The notes under the pieces are model-generated. The model was given only the letters and a program-made list of their open reading frames with translations, was not told the DNA's origin and did no database searches. Made by a program: the position numbers and the translations under genes. Positions 60,701 to 64,000 of a stretch of 64,000 bases of DNA are shown here, one piece after another (within the stretch, counting starts at the first letter, position 1; each line of letters begins with the position of its first letter). The stretch is from Ischnura elegans (taxonomy: Eukaryota > Arthropoda > Insecta > Odonata > Coenagrionidae): the NCBI RefSeq assembly GCF_921293095.1, contig NC_060257.1, forward strand, positions 91,997,449 through 92,061,448, read 5' to 3'.

Positions 60701-63130
60701 GGTGTTAGCCAATCTTTCATTCCAATTTAAGCAATTTAGGTTCTTAGAAAATTAATATGAAATACTGTTATCATGGCCATTATGGTTTTTTATTTTCTAT
60801 GCATGTTTTGCGAAGAGTTGCAGCTGCCTGGCCGTGGTAGAGGAAGGAGGAAAGATCTGCTCGGTTGCCACCAACTCAGCTACACCTAATAGCTTATGAT
60901 TCATGTGCTGCCATGGTTCTGTGCATCGCATAGAAACTGGTTGCTTTGTTGAAACAATAGAGCTCCTTAAACTCTGGTGTCTTGCTTTATTTCACTGACA
61001 GTAGCTCATATCTCAGTCCTGTTTACGTCTTTGCATCTGATTTATATTGTCTACTGACAACAATGCTCCTTTTGTACACTATTTTTGCATCTGATTCACA
61101 CAATATTTGGCCCTCTTTTTTTATACTGTGAATGCTGCGCTGAGTAAGTTTTAACACGTTGCGTACCGGGGTATTTATATTCCTCGGAATTCTGGGTGGA
61201 GGAGTTGAGATTGGAAATATGTGCCTATTAGGGCGTAATACCTTTGGTTTAAACATGGTCAAAAAGCTAATGTGTAGAATATAACTTTACCCAATCAAAT
61301 GGTATGTTGCATCAATTCATTATGAATAACGAACAACAACTGAAAACATACTAACGAACACATATTGTACGCTTTAAAATTGTTTAGGTTGATGCGCCTA
61401 AATGACGAGAATCTTTGTCATCCACCCGGAACATTCGGGAAAAAAATGACGAGAATTCTCGCCATCCGTACGCAACGTTAATGCGTTATCTGTCTTGGCA
61501 TCAGCAACATGAAAGCGAAATACGTCTGTTATCTTTGACTTGTCTAACTCTCCCTGATGTCACTTAACTGCTGAAATATTTTGTGGATAATTGATCTGGA
61601 TATCATAAATACTGCCTCTTATAATGGAAATTGAATACCTTTAGACATGGGTATCAAAATACAATCACAGCAAAACTTAGGATGAAAAATAAACCACAAA
61701 ATGGCTTGGGGTTTCCCCAGGGAAGAGTTAACCTTGAAAAACTGAATTGCAGAACTGTTGCATGCTGTCGCTAAATTAGTACTTGGGTGTTTATTAACTC
61801 ACAACTCTTTTGGATGTGACACACTTTTTGGATAGCAAGGTAAAGTTGACTGCTGTCTTTTTGTAGGTAACTTATTTATGTTTTTTTGTTATTAGCGTTC
61901 TGTGTTCTCTAGTATTTAAAAAATTTAGCTTAAGGTATTATGCCTCATAATGTTTCTGATAAGCTAATCCTTTGTTTGCAATAAATTTAATCCTTGAATA
62001 GTGTACCAAATGAGTATAAATCTTCTTTTGTTATTGAAAATTGAGCTGTAAGTGCTAAATAATGAACCGGAACCAAAAAAGGAAGCTAGGAAATGAGAAC
62101 AGAAAGCACTTAGTCATTTTTTGAATGCTCCATATTCTCTTTTGCAGCTTGGAGCCGGAGGCTGTGAAGCCATCGTGGGTTGGCCGGGCTGGCTTGCCGC
62201 ATCTCTTACATTGCTCGTGGATGCCAGATGTTTTGGGGGGTGACTGTCTCTTGACAGCGCATCGCGTCAAGATGAGTCGTGTGCTCGTGAGGGGACATTT
62301 GCTCGCTCAGCCCATACAGTCAATAGCCCAAGCTCCCTTCAAAGGTGTACTGCATGAGGTATGTCAAGGATCGTAACTGGCATTGTGTAGGAATTGATTT
62401 GGATTCTAACGTGTATGCTTGTTTCATATGTACATGGCTCTTCTATTCAAAGTCATGCAAAAAGCTGTTGGCGGCATTTGAAAAGTGATACTGTGGTTAT
62501 TTCTCACAAAAAAATTATGTTGTAGACATGTATGAATGATTCATAAAATGACCAATTTCTTTATAATAATAATAATTATAATAATTTCTAACAGTCATCT
62601 GTTTAATATTTAATGAAATTTCAGCCATTTAAACAAATGCCAAAAATGGCCATTCTGGTGAATTTGGGGAAAACATTCATATTTCAGATGTCTGCATTTT
62701 AAGCAATAAGAAGGCTAGATATTTGAAATTTTCGTCATTTTGAAGTGATTTCTTTCATTTTTACTGGTAAATAAGAAAAAGCTTTAAAGTTTAAATTTAC
62801 AATGCTTCTCGTACCACCTTTCTGCCAGTAACACCAGTGATGGGAGTTCCGCCCTCCATAGCTCCCTTTGGTGTTGTCTGTCTTTCATGATTGTTGTGAT
62901 GGTATGTTTGTGAAGCTGCTCATTCCATGGTTGCATGTTTAATTAGCATATATTTTCAGGCGCTTTCAAAAATGAGATACCGAGATCCTATGCGCATACA
63001 AACGTATGCATGGCCTGCCCTTATGCGTGGACACAACCTTATAATGGTCAATCCCCCAAGATCAGGCAAGACTTTGGGTTACTTGCTGCCATTAATCAGT
63101 TTCATGCTCTCTCCAGACCTATACAATGAG
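16032..63130 (+). CDS. TDRD12-like: TDRD12-like Tudor/DEAD-box helicase gene (nine exons, 3' end outside the window)
   Basis: Join of 16032-16244, 19444-19709, 30488-30699, 30810-30946, 31027-31140, 39460-41601, 56058-57226, 62148-62358 and 62960-63130. All introns are GT..AG and every phase matches, giving 4635 nt (1545 codons) without a stop. Domains in order: N-terminal Tudor module (about residues 60-160, with WHRGKLL and ARVFLVDHGE), a mixed then helical part (160-330), a long Ser/Lys/Glu-rich linker (330-1420), a pre-helicase segment, and a DEAD-box helicase start (Q at about 1502, PPRSGKT at 1520-1526). Tudor plus helicase in one chain is the TDRD12/Yb arrangement; in flies, moths and vertebrates such proteins act in germline or gonadal cytoplasmic granules in piRNA biogenesis. 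Vertebrate TDRD12 has only a short stretch between Tudor and helicase, so the linker is unusual. Motifs II-VI and any later Tudor or CS domain lie beyond the window. Confidence 0.85.
17151..17728 (+). mobile_element. Family-A MITE, copy 1 (left end missing)
   Basis: This copy shares most of its length with 20097-22594, 35952-36562 and 37862-38532. It begins inside the family sequence at GATTTTTAAATGACAA and runs to the terminal GGAAACTACCCTATT. It contains a TGACGTCA palindrome near 17537 and the family phrase CATGCATGCATTGGTAATC. No coding capacity. Confidence 0.75.
18805..19290 (+). mobile_element. 3' end of a decayed LINE (Jockey/CR1-like)
   Basis: The + strand reads RSSLGIATLADRRILIDRR, then LFLNIINGK and a stop. 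This is the familiar C-terminal 'LGL.TL..RR...DL.F.YKI.NG' stretch after the reverse transcriptase of Jockey/CR1-type LINEs. A pyrimidine-rich 3' UTR follows, ending in AAATAAATGAATAAAT, which looks like a short tail repeat. The copy is 5' truncated and inactive. Confidence 0.6.
19444..19709 (+). CDS. TDRD12-like: TDRD12-like exon: core of the Tudor domain
   Basis: It encodes residues 72-160. The stretch GCWHRGKLL...KARVFLVDHGEFLGNV matches the Tudor barrel pattern (W/H-R-G, then V-x-D-x-G). The acceptor is TTTGCAG (ending 19443), the donor GTGAGT at 19710, phase 2. Tudor domains of this class bind symmetrically dimethylated arginine on Piwi proteins. The aromatic cage cannot be judged complete from sequence alone. 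Confidence 0.88.
20203..22022. mobile_element. TA-flanked element with 28-bp inverted ends (CCGTATAAGC)
   Basis: The left end CCGTATAAGCGCGTGTAAGA, then GGCGCACC, is matched by the right end with two differences. Both sides carry TA, and the flanks join into continuous family-A sequence, which proves insertion. TA duplication suggests the Tc1/mariner/pogo group. It carries no intact transposase. It contains the MITE at 21299-21595 and a module (21090-21240) shared with the hAT element at 35719. Confidence 0.7.
21299..21595. mobile_element. 297-bp PIF/Harbinger-like MITE with TTA duplication
   Basis: The ends GGCCCCTTGCACAC.CACCG are inverted repeats that continue for over 40 bases through GATTTTGGA and CGGCCGATATTTTACCGG phrases. 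TTA occurs directly on both sides (21296-21298, 21596-21598). The GG..GCAC end and 3-bp TTA duplication are usual for PIF/Harbinger MITEs. Internal CCGGTAAAA/TTTTACCGG phrases recur. Confidence 0.75.
22945..23136. mobile_element. 192-bp MITE with GGGTGCTTTCCAATCAC ends
   Basis: The left end GGGTGCTTTCCAATCACGTA and the right end are inverted, with 17 identical bases. TAT is present on both sides (22942-22944 and 23137-23139), a likely 3-bp duplication. The body has repeated TCTGCGCTA/ATCTG phrases. No coding capacity. Confidence 0.7.
23215..23674 (+). mobile_element. Pogo-like element fragment (same family as 58824-59946)
   Basis: About 450 bp are collinear with 59505-59946, from CTCCTTTGGGTCGTATTCAA through CCCGCCGCTGATC to the terminal CGGGAGTCTGCTG followed by TA. 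The left inverted end is missing, so it is a truncated copy. Confidence 0.65.
23959..24190. mobile_element. Ends of one or two pogo-like relics
   Basis: CAGTCGACTTTTGTTATTAC at 23961 and CAGTAAGCCGTCGATATACG at 24144 look like left termini of pogo/Tigger-type elements. Candidate partners lie near 28500-28560 and 28205-28225 (TTCGTAATAGCAAAA and TTCGTAAATCGAA), beyond the hAT insertion. The pairing is imperfect and the assignment tentative. Confidence 0.3.
24751..25015 (+). repeat. Direct repeat of about 100 bp, period about 160
   Basis: GAACAGTTGTGAATGCAATG at 24761 and GGACAGTTGTGAATGCAATG at about 24923 each begin collinear stretches that continue through TTAACAG, CATGAGCA and AATCAGACA. 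A short ancient tandem duplication, non-coding. Confidence 0.65.
25475..27760. mobile_element. Non-autonomous hAT element, 2.3 kb, exact 8-bp target duplication
   Basis: The inverted ends read TAGTGATGGGTCG(G/A)TTC, and ATTGTTTG is directly repeated on both sides (25467-25474, 27761-27768). The 8-bp duplication and TAG.G start are hAT hallmarks. Just inside both ends lie arrays of CGATTCC/GGAATCG words. No transposase frame was found. The segment 25990-26075 is shared with the repeat at 775-860, so another element has landed inside or been captured. Confidence 0.85.
28630..29535 (-). mobile_element. Penelope-like element remnant (C-terminal coding end plus terminal repeat)
   Basis: Read on the minus strand, 29530-29262 gives a broken frame with CDCFYAG, SVCHTSF, then MDFMEKFEIL and CVLNEKDPSN. 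This resembles the end of Penelope-like polyproteins (GIY-YIG nuclease, then the 'LD.LE..EI.......LLN' tail). At 28700-28650, still minus strand, CTTGATAACATGAAGAGG, TTGAAACCGG and then AATAAATACTGTATGGAATA match the style of Penelope-like terminal repeats, which carry hammerhead motifs. Several stops make it inactive. The identification rests on short motifs. Confidence 0.5.
29194..29208 (+). repeat. Poly-G run of 15
   Basis: Fifteen consecutive G residues lie between GAGCTCTTGA and TTTATATCCCC. Confidence 0.9.
30488..30699 (+). CDS. TDRD12-like: TDRD12-like exon: end of the Tudor region
   Basis: It encodes residues 160-230 (RNAIWTTASEIYAQKMLEMS, ending EEAYEK plus one base). The phrase 'W..AS..Y..KML' and the following 'VEGRTVHGEIFLNVKGR' fit the C-terminal half of an extended Tudor domain, where a short strand-rich part packs against the barrel. 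The acceptor is CTCGCAG, the donor GTATTT, which is weak beyond GT. Incoming phase 2, outgoing phase 1; both agree with the neighbours. Confidence 0.85.
30810..30946 (+). CDS. TDRD12-like: TDRD12-like exon: charged helical segment
   Basis: It encodes residues 231-276, IIHEINVERRMKQNEEALIE onward, ending LKHILME before GTGAGT. It is rich in Glu, Lys and Arg with heptad-like hydrophobics, a probable long helix or short coiled coil. Phase is 1 in, 0 out. Confidence 0.85.
31027..31140 (+). CDS. TDRD12-like: TDRD12-like exon: short helical exon
   Basis: It encodes 38 residues, DFMKEYVCKKLLRQEKVADT through GLQATDE. It is 114 nt and phase 0 at both sides, so it could be skipped without breaking the frame. 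It continues the helical segment of the previous exon. Acceptor TTCACAG, donor GTAAGC. Confidence 0.82.
31275..31645 (+). repeat. tRNA-derived SINE
   Basis: An A-box-like TGGTTTGGTGGTTATAGTG (31284-31302) and an exact B-box GGGTTCAAATCC (31323-31334) lie at the spacing of a tRNA promoter, followed by a tRNA-unrelated body with GGATGGGACGTTAAGC, a phrase common in LINE-tailed SINEs. It lies 134 bp downstream of an exon, in sense orientation. Confidence 0.7.
34045..34130 (+). repeat. SINE fragment with tRNA-like head
   Basis: GTGGGGTAGTGGTTAGCG and, 30 bases on, CCTGGGTTCGGGGCTC resemble the A and B boxes of a tRNA-derived SINE. The rest is not recognisable. Confidence 0.45.
35952..36562 (-). 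mobile_element. Family-A MITE, copy 3, nested in the hAT element
   Basis: It runs from CAATAGGGTAGAGTCCTTC to GGAAAGCACCCTATT, in reverse orientation to copies 1 and 2, with a deletion in the middle relative to copy 4. Confidence 0.75.
36825..37430. repeat. Tandem duplication (unit about 353 bp) inside the hAT element
   Basis: The stretch from AGGTCTTCGTAATACGAACC through CGTGGGAAATGCGCC to CGGCACTGAGTT occurs twice, about 353 bp apart, with scattered substitutions. The copy at the window end (63480-64000) has the same two units, so the duplication is older than the spread of the family. Confidence 0.8.
37862..38532 (-). mobile_element. Family-A MITE, copy 4 (full length, 671 bp)
   Basis: The ends CAATAGGGTAGTTTCCTT and GGAAACCACCCTATTG are inverted repeats. 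This is the most complete copy. It carries ATGACGTCAC near 38048. No coding capacity and no convincing target duplication, so the superfamily is open. Confidence 0.8.
38712..38915 (+). repeat. tRNA-derived SINE with A/T-rich tail
   Basis: GCCGGCCTTGGTGG, GGCGGGGTAACG and GCAGGTTCTAGTCCCACCTG form a tRNA-like head with A and B boxes; the tail is AATAAAAGC and AATAAAATAAAATT. The cloverleaf is too damaged for a functional tRNA. Confidence 0.65.
39460..41601 (+). CDS. TDRD12-like: TDRD12-like exon: long low-complexity linker with 45-residue repeats
   Basis: It encodes 714 residues (315-1028), phase 0 at both sides, acceptor TTTTCAG and donor GTAAGA. It begins with a short helix (ATRKLLEAEILSS), then is rich in Ser, Lys, Glu and Asn without a folded-domain signature. 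Between about 40260 and 40800 a 45-residue unit is repeated three to four times: SRLR.LM.PKG, VASNNVEIKSHSE, ASPEAN.TKDHNQS; the first two units are almost identical in DNA (135-nt period). Basic and acidic patches alternate. It is probably disordered. No such insert is described, to my knowledge, in vertebrate TDRD12. Codon use is like that of neighbouring exons, with no stop in 2.1 kb. Confidence 0.85.
41990..42178 (+). pseudogene. N-terminal remnant of a Harbinger transposase
   Basis: The + strand reads MAMGLFRLQVLEDLEEKK, then RERKSPF, FIKLYRLTKEVTS and a stop. The 'R..PF......F...YRLTKE' start is typical of HARBI1/PIF transposases. The catalytic DDE part is not recognisable, so the gene is broken. 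Confidence 0.55.
42450..42737. repeat. Inverted pair of Penelope-type terminal repeats (fold-back, about 100-bp arms)
   Basis: The left arm (TCTGACGAATATTTCTCGGG, GGTTAATGCTTTTAT, CGACGTTTCGGGAGACGA, CTTTATGGA) is matched by the right arm on the other strand with few changes; the centre is AT-rich. The phrases CCCGAAACGTCGGC next to CTTGAGGATGGAAGAT and TTAACCTGGCTGAGAACCC are the style of Penelope-like terminal repeats, which often contain hammerhead ribozymes and can be arranged head to head. No coding part lies between. Confidence 0.65.
42845..44378 (-). pseudogene. Myb/SANT-like (MADF-type) DNA-binding protein gene of the Harbinger element, broken
   Basis: Minus strand, spliced. Exon 44378-44327 reads MSKVNKEQKEMLMEFIE. 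Exon 44246-44125, joined in phase, reads NKYLAMRKFSTPQ, stop, QWEEVAMKLNACG, WKE, stop. This is the pattern of the short Myb/SANT-like domain (W-E-x-x-A...LN) that accompanies PIF/Harbinger transposases and helps bring them to DNA or the nucleus. A Lys/Glu-rich coiled-coil remnant follows at about 43090-42845, again with stops. At least four in-frame stops show it is dead. Confidence 0.6.
45290..45900 (+). repeat. Diverged direct repeat, about 130 bp, period about 460
   Basis: CATGCAATGTGGGCGGGCTC...GGGGATGGTATGGTGGTC...CGCAAGTTCTG at 45301 and CATGCACTGTCGGTAAACTC...GGGGATGGTAGGGTGGTC...CGCAAGTTCCG at 45747 are collinear. Both continue to CATAGTTTCA. Non-coding. Confidence 0.6.
46427..47640 (+). 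mobile_element. 5'-truncated LINE (Jockey/CR1-type reverse transcriptase) with (ATT)n tail
   Basis: One open frame of about 360 codons (to a stop at 47522-47524) holds reverse transcriptase motifs from DLSKAFDCVSH through GVPQGSVLGPLLFLIIINDL and YADDT (46718-46732) to the C-terminal thumb region (FNRLPPEAK, HDWLLKKAF). The GVPQGSVLGPLLF signature is that of Jockey/CR1-group LINEs. Endonuclease and ORF1 are missing, so it is a dead 5'-truncated copy although its remaining frame is open. The 3' UTR is about 100 bp, with AATAAA just before an (ATT)6 tail at 47623-47640. The Dong/R4-like element begins right at this tail. Confidence 0.8.
47716..51450 (-). CDS. Dong/R4-like polyprotein: reverse transcriptase with C-terminal restriction-like endonuclease
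   Basis: This is a single open frame; the first well-placed ATG (ATGATGGAG at 51450) gives 1244 residues, and the frame stays open to 51684 at the element's 5' edge. Order: a poorly conserved N-terminal part, a reverse transcriptase with KAFDSVPHSW (motif A, about 49495-49520), RGIFQGDSLS (motif B) and FYMDDLKLYA (motif C, about 49183-49212), then a CCHC knuckle (CRKC, eight residues, H, four, C; about 48240-48300) and the nuclease motif RPDLVV with LIDITVP (48040-47980), the PD..D pattern of restriction-like endonucleases. Such single-ORF, RLE-bearing elements (R2, R4, Dong) insert at specific sites by target-primed reverse transcription. There is no frameshift or stop, so this copy is young or even active. 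YMDD replaces the FADD of most LINEs, as far as I recall a trait of this branch. Confidence 0.85.
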   Translation of the reverse strand: MMETKSEASDGLPLPGDRQGASGAVAGGNSMRTDGGHALRRRVLTGRPEENTARHISSTPTPTQAATAESAFQNPLFPETTEAGRKRMRMKWNHEINCSIMRMYFFVTNNETDMTAYRGKLHEKFKEMYPNCNVTPQRLSDQIRTIFRNNLISKPMLSKIKQEVYDSLATDNSSHDISTGMGNHLECETTGAAVGETNISGEQQDNIDTVVIEHQASICEEALYKRVEDEFNTCLIKYRGLDPTGKPGIPKQQSSVKLAKIISIINEKLLPVYLSDEKTFQDLHDFIYCGAATAVLCNGGRIVPNSSNGNNGEEPRPPMVNGERIWRKPKWKVRLERKVDALRQDLARLIQFSTGNPSTSLKKKVEKAFIKYRSHTQYDKPNENIKEIIDTLKQKLAATKMRLNRYNKCTRRKQQNSQFENNQRNFYRTLGNNKQKKSISCENKNQSNSNSQEVEKFWSNIWSNDTSHNRNAPWMRNERTAAENIETMLPPIITMEILEKILSRTHNWKSPGSDNIHNFWYKKFTSCHKHLLKYINEFLKFPENIPVFLMEGKTYLLPKEVACNDPSKYRPITCLQTFYKIFTSCITEVINNHIDENHIFTEEQKGCRRGSKGCKEQLIIDSIILKQIQEKNRNLHSCYIDYKKAFDSVPHSWLIEVLNIYKIHPEVIKCLHTVMKKWSTILHIKTDEGLLQTNNIKIKRGIFQGDSLSALWFCLALNPLSNLLNNTQYGVKIKGKEPRCHTLSHLFYMDDLKLYAGSNNNLNQLVRLTEIFSKDINMEFGIDKCRTITIFRGKVQRNDIPLLDGQIIEAMDEGDTYKYLGFQQARRLDHSTIKQKLSTEFQNRIKKLVRTELNSRNLTNSINTFAIPLLTYSFGIIKWSQTDLDDLQRKIRSQMTEKNMLHKSSNIERSTLPRKFGGRGIVDIKNQHNSQLSQLRKYFFSKKSTSDLLRTICDADNKYTPLNLSDESMQVSETTVTIDSKMSIWKAKSLHGRHPHALEAPEIDKDASHAWLRHGQLFPETEGFMIAIQDQVVKTKNYEKYIIKNPNLLDDRCRKCDHASETIQHITSGCTNLSQKDYLHRHNQICNIIHQKLALKYKLIENGVPYYKYTPKTILENDHCKIYYDRSIITDKTVHSNRPDLVVQDKTHNETYLIDITVPNSHNITTAYTSKMEKYEELKNEIKRLWKSDKVHIIPIIISATGVVPHSLHQGLQTIGLPKNLFITIQKAAILNTCRIVRKFFKTE
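51658..51687 (-). other. Hairpin at the 5' terminus of the Dong/R4-like element
   Basis: CCCG and CGGG form the base and TGGGG and CCCCA the upper stem, around a GACGGAAAA-type loop. The outer base abuts the (TTA)n tract exactly. R2-class elements often start with a structured RNA (HDV-like ribozyme). Here only the hairpin itself can be claimed. Confidence 0.6.
51688..51727 (+). repeat. (TTA)n microsatellite, 40 bp
   Basis: About thirteen TTA units lie at the 5' boundary of the Dong/R4-like element. Together with 47623-47640 they are probably the two halves of one split tract. Confidence 0.95.
52072..55488 (-). mobile_element. RTE-clade LINE, near full length (3.4 kb), with exact 11-bp target duplication
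   Basis: ATTATGTTGCT occurs at 52061-52071 and 55489-55499, directly flanking the element. The 3' end is a (TGA)n tail (minus strand, about 52072-52086), usual for RTE. The single frame encodes an AP-endonuclease then a reverse transcriptase. About 290 bp of 5' sequence precede it, and a diverged fragment of the same family lies at 59960-60562. Confidence 0.88.
52099..55203 (-). pseudogene. RTE polyprotein (AP endonuclease and reverse transcriptase) with two in-frame stops
   Basis: Minus-strand frame. The endonuclease (55000-54166) shows RIGTWNVRSL, ISEMKWPQ, LGDWNAVVG, FQIDYILV and SDHNLV, the Mg2+-binding and catalytic motifs of APE-type LINE nucleases. After a TAG at 54163-54165 the same frame continues into the reverse transcriptase: FEDFRTISL-type start (CEDFRTISLTTHASKILTR), FVDLEKAFDNVDW, then a TGA at 52972-52974 where the family has GLRQGCTLSP (probably CGA to TGA), and on to LRFADDIAVIA and a C-terminal region with YGSEAWTM and RRNNLIGHILRHDS. 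All three parts share one frame, so only two point mutations break it. No ATG is certain; candidates lie near 55130-54930. Confidence 0.85.
56058..57226 (+). CDS. TDRD12-like: TDRD12-like exon: second part of the low-complexity linker
   Basis: It encodes residues 1029-1418 (PKTKLPASLVEENVNSSD onward to EKQK plus two bases). Acceptor TTTCAG (56057), donor GTGAGT (57227), phase 0 in, 2 out. It is rich in Ser, Glu, Lys and Asp, with a basic-aromatic patch (SSMERFFKVFHTKKQNP) and a heptad-like stretch near the end (EVHSLAKSLSKIEAEK). No domain recognised. The absence of stops over 1.17 kb and exact phase fit with both neighbours support it as coding. Confidence 0.82.
58824..59946. mobile_element. 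Pogo/Tigger-like non-autonomous element (1.12 kb)
   Basis: The left end CAGCAAGCTCCCGATTATCT and right end AATCGGGAGTCTACTG are inverted, with TA on both sides (58822-58823, 59947-59948). The CAG....CTCCCGATTATC terminus is typical of pogo/Tigger elements. The transposase frame is not recognisable. The right half matches 23215-23674. Confidence 0.75.
59960..60562 (-). mobile_element. 5'-truncated RTE fragment (same family as 52072-55488)
   Basis: From the (TGATGA)n tail it is collinear with the 3' end of the larger copy (YGSEAWTM, MMKIKWIDRVSNEEVL), with an internal deletion of roughly 60 bp near 60450 and frameshifts. It breaks off at 60562 within CTGCTGCATACTG. It sits about 12 bp from the end of the pogo-like element. 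Confidence 0.8.
61155..61477. mobile_element. TTAA-flanked MITE (piggyBac-type)
   Basis: TTAA lies at 61151-61154 and 61478-61481. The inverted ends read CACGTTGCGTACCGG and, from the right, CGTTGCGTACGG. TTAA duplication with CGTTGCGTAC-like ends is usual for piggyBac-derived MITEs. Internal GACGAGAAT.CTCG phrases occur near the right end. Confidence 0.7.
62148..62358 (+). CDS. TDRD12-like: TDRD12-like exon: segment before the helicase core
   Basis: It encodes residues 1418-1488: LEPEAVKPSWVGRAGLPHLL, then RVLVRGHLLAQPIQSIAQAPF and KGVLHE. The 'VLV.G......PI.S...APF...L' phrase is the usual lead-in to the Q motif in TDRD12-type and other DEAD-box helicases. Acceptor TTTTGCAG, donor GTATGT, phase 2 in, 0 out. 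Confidence 0.85.
62359..62959 (+). other. Intron 8 (601 bp)
   Basis: A plain intron with an AT-rich body and acceptor TATTTTCAG. It contains a short ATA/ATT-rich tract near 62565. Confidence 0.8.
62960..63130 (+). CDS. TDRD12-like: TDRD12-like exon: DEAD-box helicase Q motif and Walker A
   Basis: It encodes residues 1489-1545. Seen in order: a conserved aromatic/basic lead (MRYRDPMRIQTYAWPALMRG, with the Q-motif Gln at 1502), then NLIMVNPPRSGKT (motif I, Lys 1525) and LGYLLPLISFML. Motif I is GSGKT/TGSGKT in most helicases; PPRSGKT keeps the GKT that binds ATP phosphates, so ATP binding is likely preserved. Later motifs (DEAD, SAT and the C-terminal RecA lobe) are beyond this point. Donor GTAAGT, phase 0. 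Confidence 0.88.
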
Positions 63131-63171
63131 GTAAGTGCTTAACTTTTTTTCCAGTTGGTAGGAGTTATTAT

Positions 63172-64000
63172 TAGAGATGTGCGAATAGTATCCGCGAATA
63201 CTCGAATACCTCGAATAATAGAAAGTATTCGATATTCGAGATCTCGAATAGTTATGCCAAAGGTACCGTCTCGAATACCTCGAATACTTTGAATTTCGCG
63301 TCATACACTGTCGCTCGCACGTCGTTGGTAGTTGACTCGGAAAAATGAGAACTCGTCTAGTGCATGCAGCGCCGTTTTAGGCAAGCTGACGAAATACATC
63401 AAATTCACGGGTTTGAGCGGTGAAAAGAGTTCGACGTGGGGAACCGAAATTGATCGGATGAAAAAAATCCGAAAATCCCAGGTGTCCCCTATCAGGAGAA
63501 CCTCAGTTCCGTGGGATAGCAACATTGGCGCATTTCCCACGATCCCCTTTCCCCATCCATTCACCGTTCGCCCCCCCCTCTCAGACGATTTCCTCTTCCC
63601 CGAAAACAAAAAAAAGGTCCCGGCTCGTGCAGGGATCGTATTACGAAGACCTCAGCTTTGAAAAAAATATCAAGTTACCGGAAAATAATAGAATCGTGTT
63701 TCACCCTTCCCTCTTTCTCCCCACTGACCATTTTCCCGCATCCATCTTATGATAAAATGAGAGGAGGTGTTTGCCGTGTGTCCTTTGTGGCTAATAATGA
63801 CAGGCACTTATTTTGAATCTTCCCCAGGAGATGAAACTACCATAGGGAGGAACTCAGTGCCGTGGGATAGTGACATTGGCGCATTTCCCACGATCTGCTA
63901 TCCCCCTCCATTCAGCATTCGCCTCACCCACTCTTGACGATTTCCTCTTCTCCGAAATCAAACAAAAGATCCCAGCTCGCGCAGGGATTGCATTACAAAA
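63172..64000. mobile_element. Second copy of the hAT family of 35719-37749, cut by the window edge
   Basis: It starts TAGAGATGTGCGAATAGTAT 42 bp after the splice donor at 63131 and is collinear, in opposite orientation, with 37749 leftwards: the TCGAATA array, the TGCATGCAGCGCCGTTTTAG phrase, and both 353-bp units (63480 on, 63830 on). The bases before it (GTTATTAT) would be the left target duplication. The right end is not in the window. Confidence 0.85.

Larger units (their letters stand above)
57227..62147 (+). other. Intron 7 (4.9 kb) with pogo-like, RTE-fragment and TTAA MITE insertions
   Basis: Recognised parts are 58824-59946, 59960-60562 and 61155-61477. A TGACGTCA palindrome lies near 57932 in plain intron sequence. 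Nothing was recognised in 57230-58820 apart from this, nor in 61490-62140. Confidence 0.6.

Overview
The window looks like a stretch of a large, AT-rich, transposon-dense animal genome, most probably an insect or another arthropod. The reasons are spliced genes with GT/AG introns up to 14 kb, a piRNA-pathway gene of the TDRD12/Yb type, and a mixed load of non-LTR retrotransposons (Dong/R4-like, RTE, Jockey/CR1-like), Penelope-like remnants, hAT, PIF/Harbinger, pogo-like and TTAA-type DNA elements, many MITEs and tRNA-derived SINEs. I cannot name the species.

Two protein-coding genes can be supported, both on the + strand. (1) At 1319-1953 lies the GC-rich last coding exon of a single-pass membrane protein: one LDL-receptor class A module, a transmembrane helix and a basic-then-acidic cytoplasmic tail. 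(2) From 16032 (or a small exon near 15580) to the right edge runs the 5' two thirds of a TDRD12-like gene. Nine exons with matching splice phases give 1545 codons: an N-terminal Tudor module, a helical segment, an unusually long low-complexity linker of about 1,100 residues (two big exons, one carrying 45-residue repeats), and the start of a DEAD-box helicase (Q motif and Walker A, PPRSGKT). The rest of the helicase and any C-terminal domains lie beyond 64000.

Layout: 1-1318 repeat-derived sequence and the intron before the LDLa exon; 1954-10290 mostly unassigned sequence with a 5S-rRNA-like relic; 10293-15399 a cluster of MITEs and a decayed 3-kb DNA transposon with long inverted ends just upstream of the TDRD12 start; 16245-30487 two introns with a LINE 3' end, nested MITEs, pogo-like relics, a 2.3-kb hAT element with an exact 8-bp target duplication and a Penelope-like remnant; 31141-39459 an intron with SINEs and a second hAT element (8-bp duplication, another MITE nested inside); 41602-56057 a 14.5-kb intron with a decayed PIF/Harbinger element (two genes), a 5'-truncated LINE, an uninterrupted Dong/R4-like element inserted in that LINE's ATT tail, and a 3.4-kb RTE element with an exact 11-bp target duplication; 57227-62147 an intron with a pogo-like element, an RTE fragment and a TTAA MITE; 63172 to the end another copy of the second hAT family.

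The host gene, if it acts like its relatives, helps make transposon-silencing piRNAs, while its own introns are filled with transposons. The two longest retrotransposon copies lie antisense to it.
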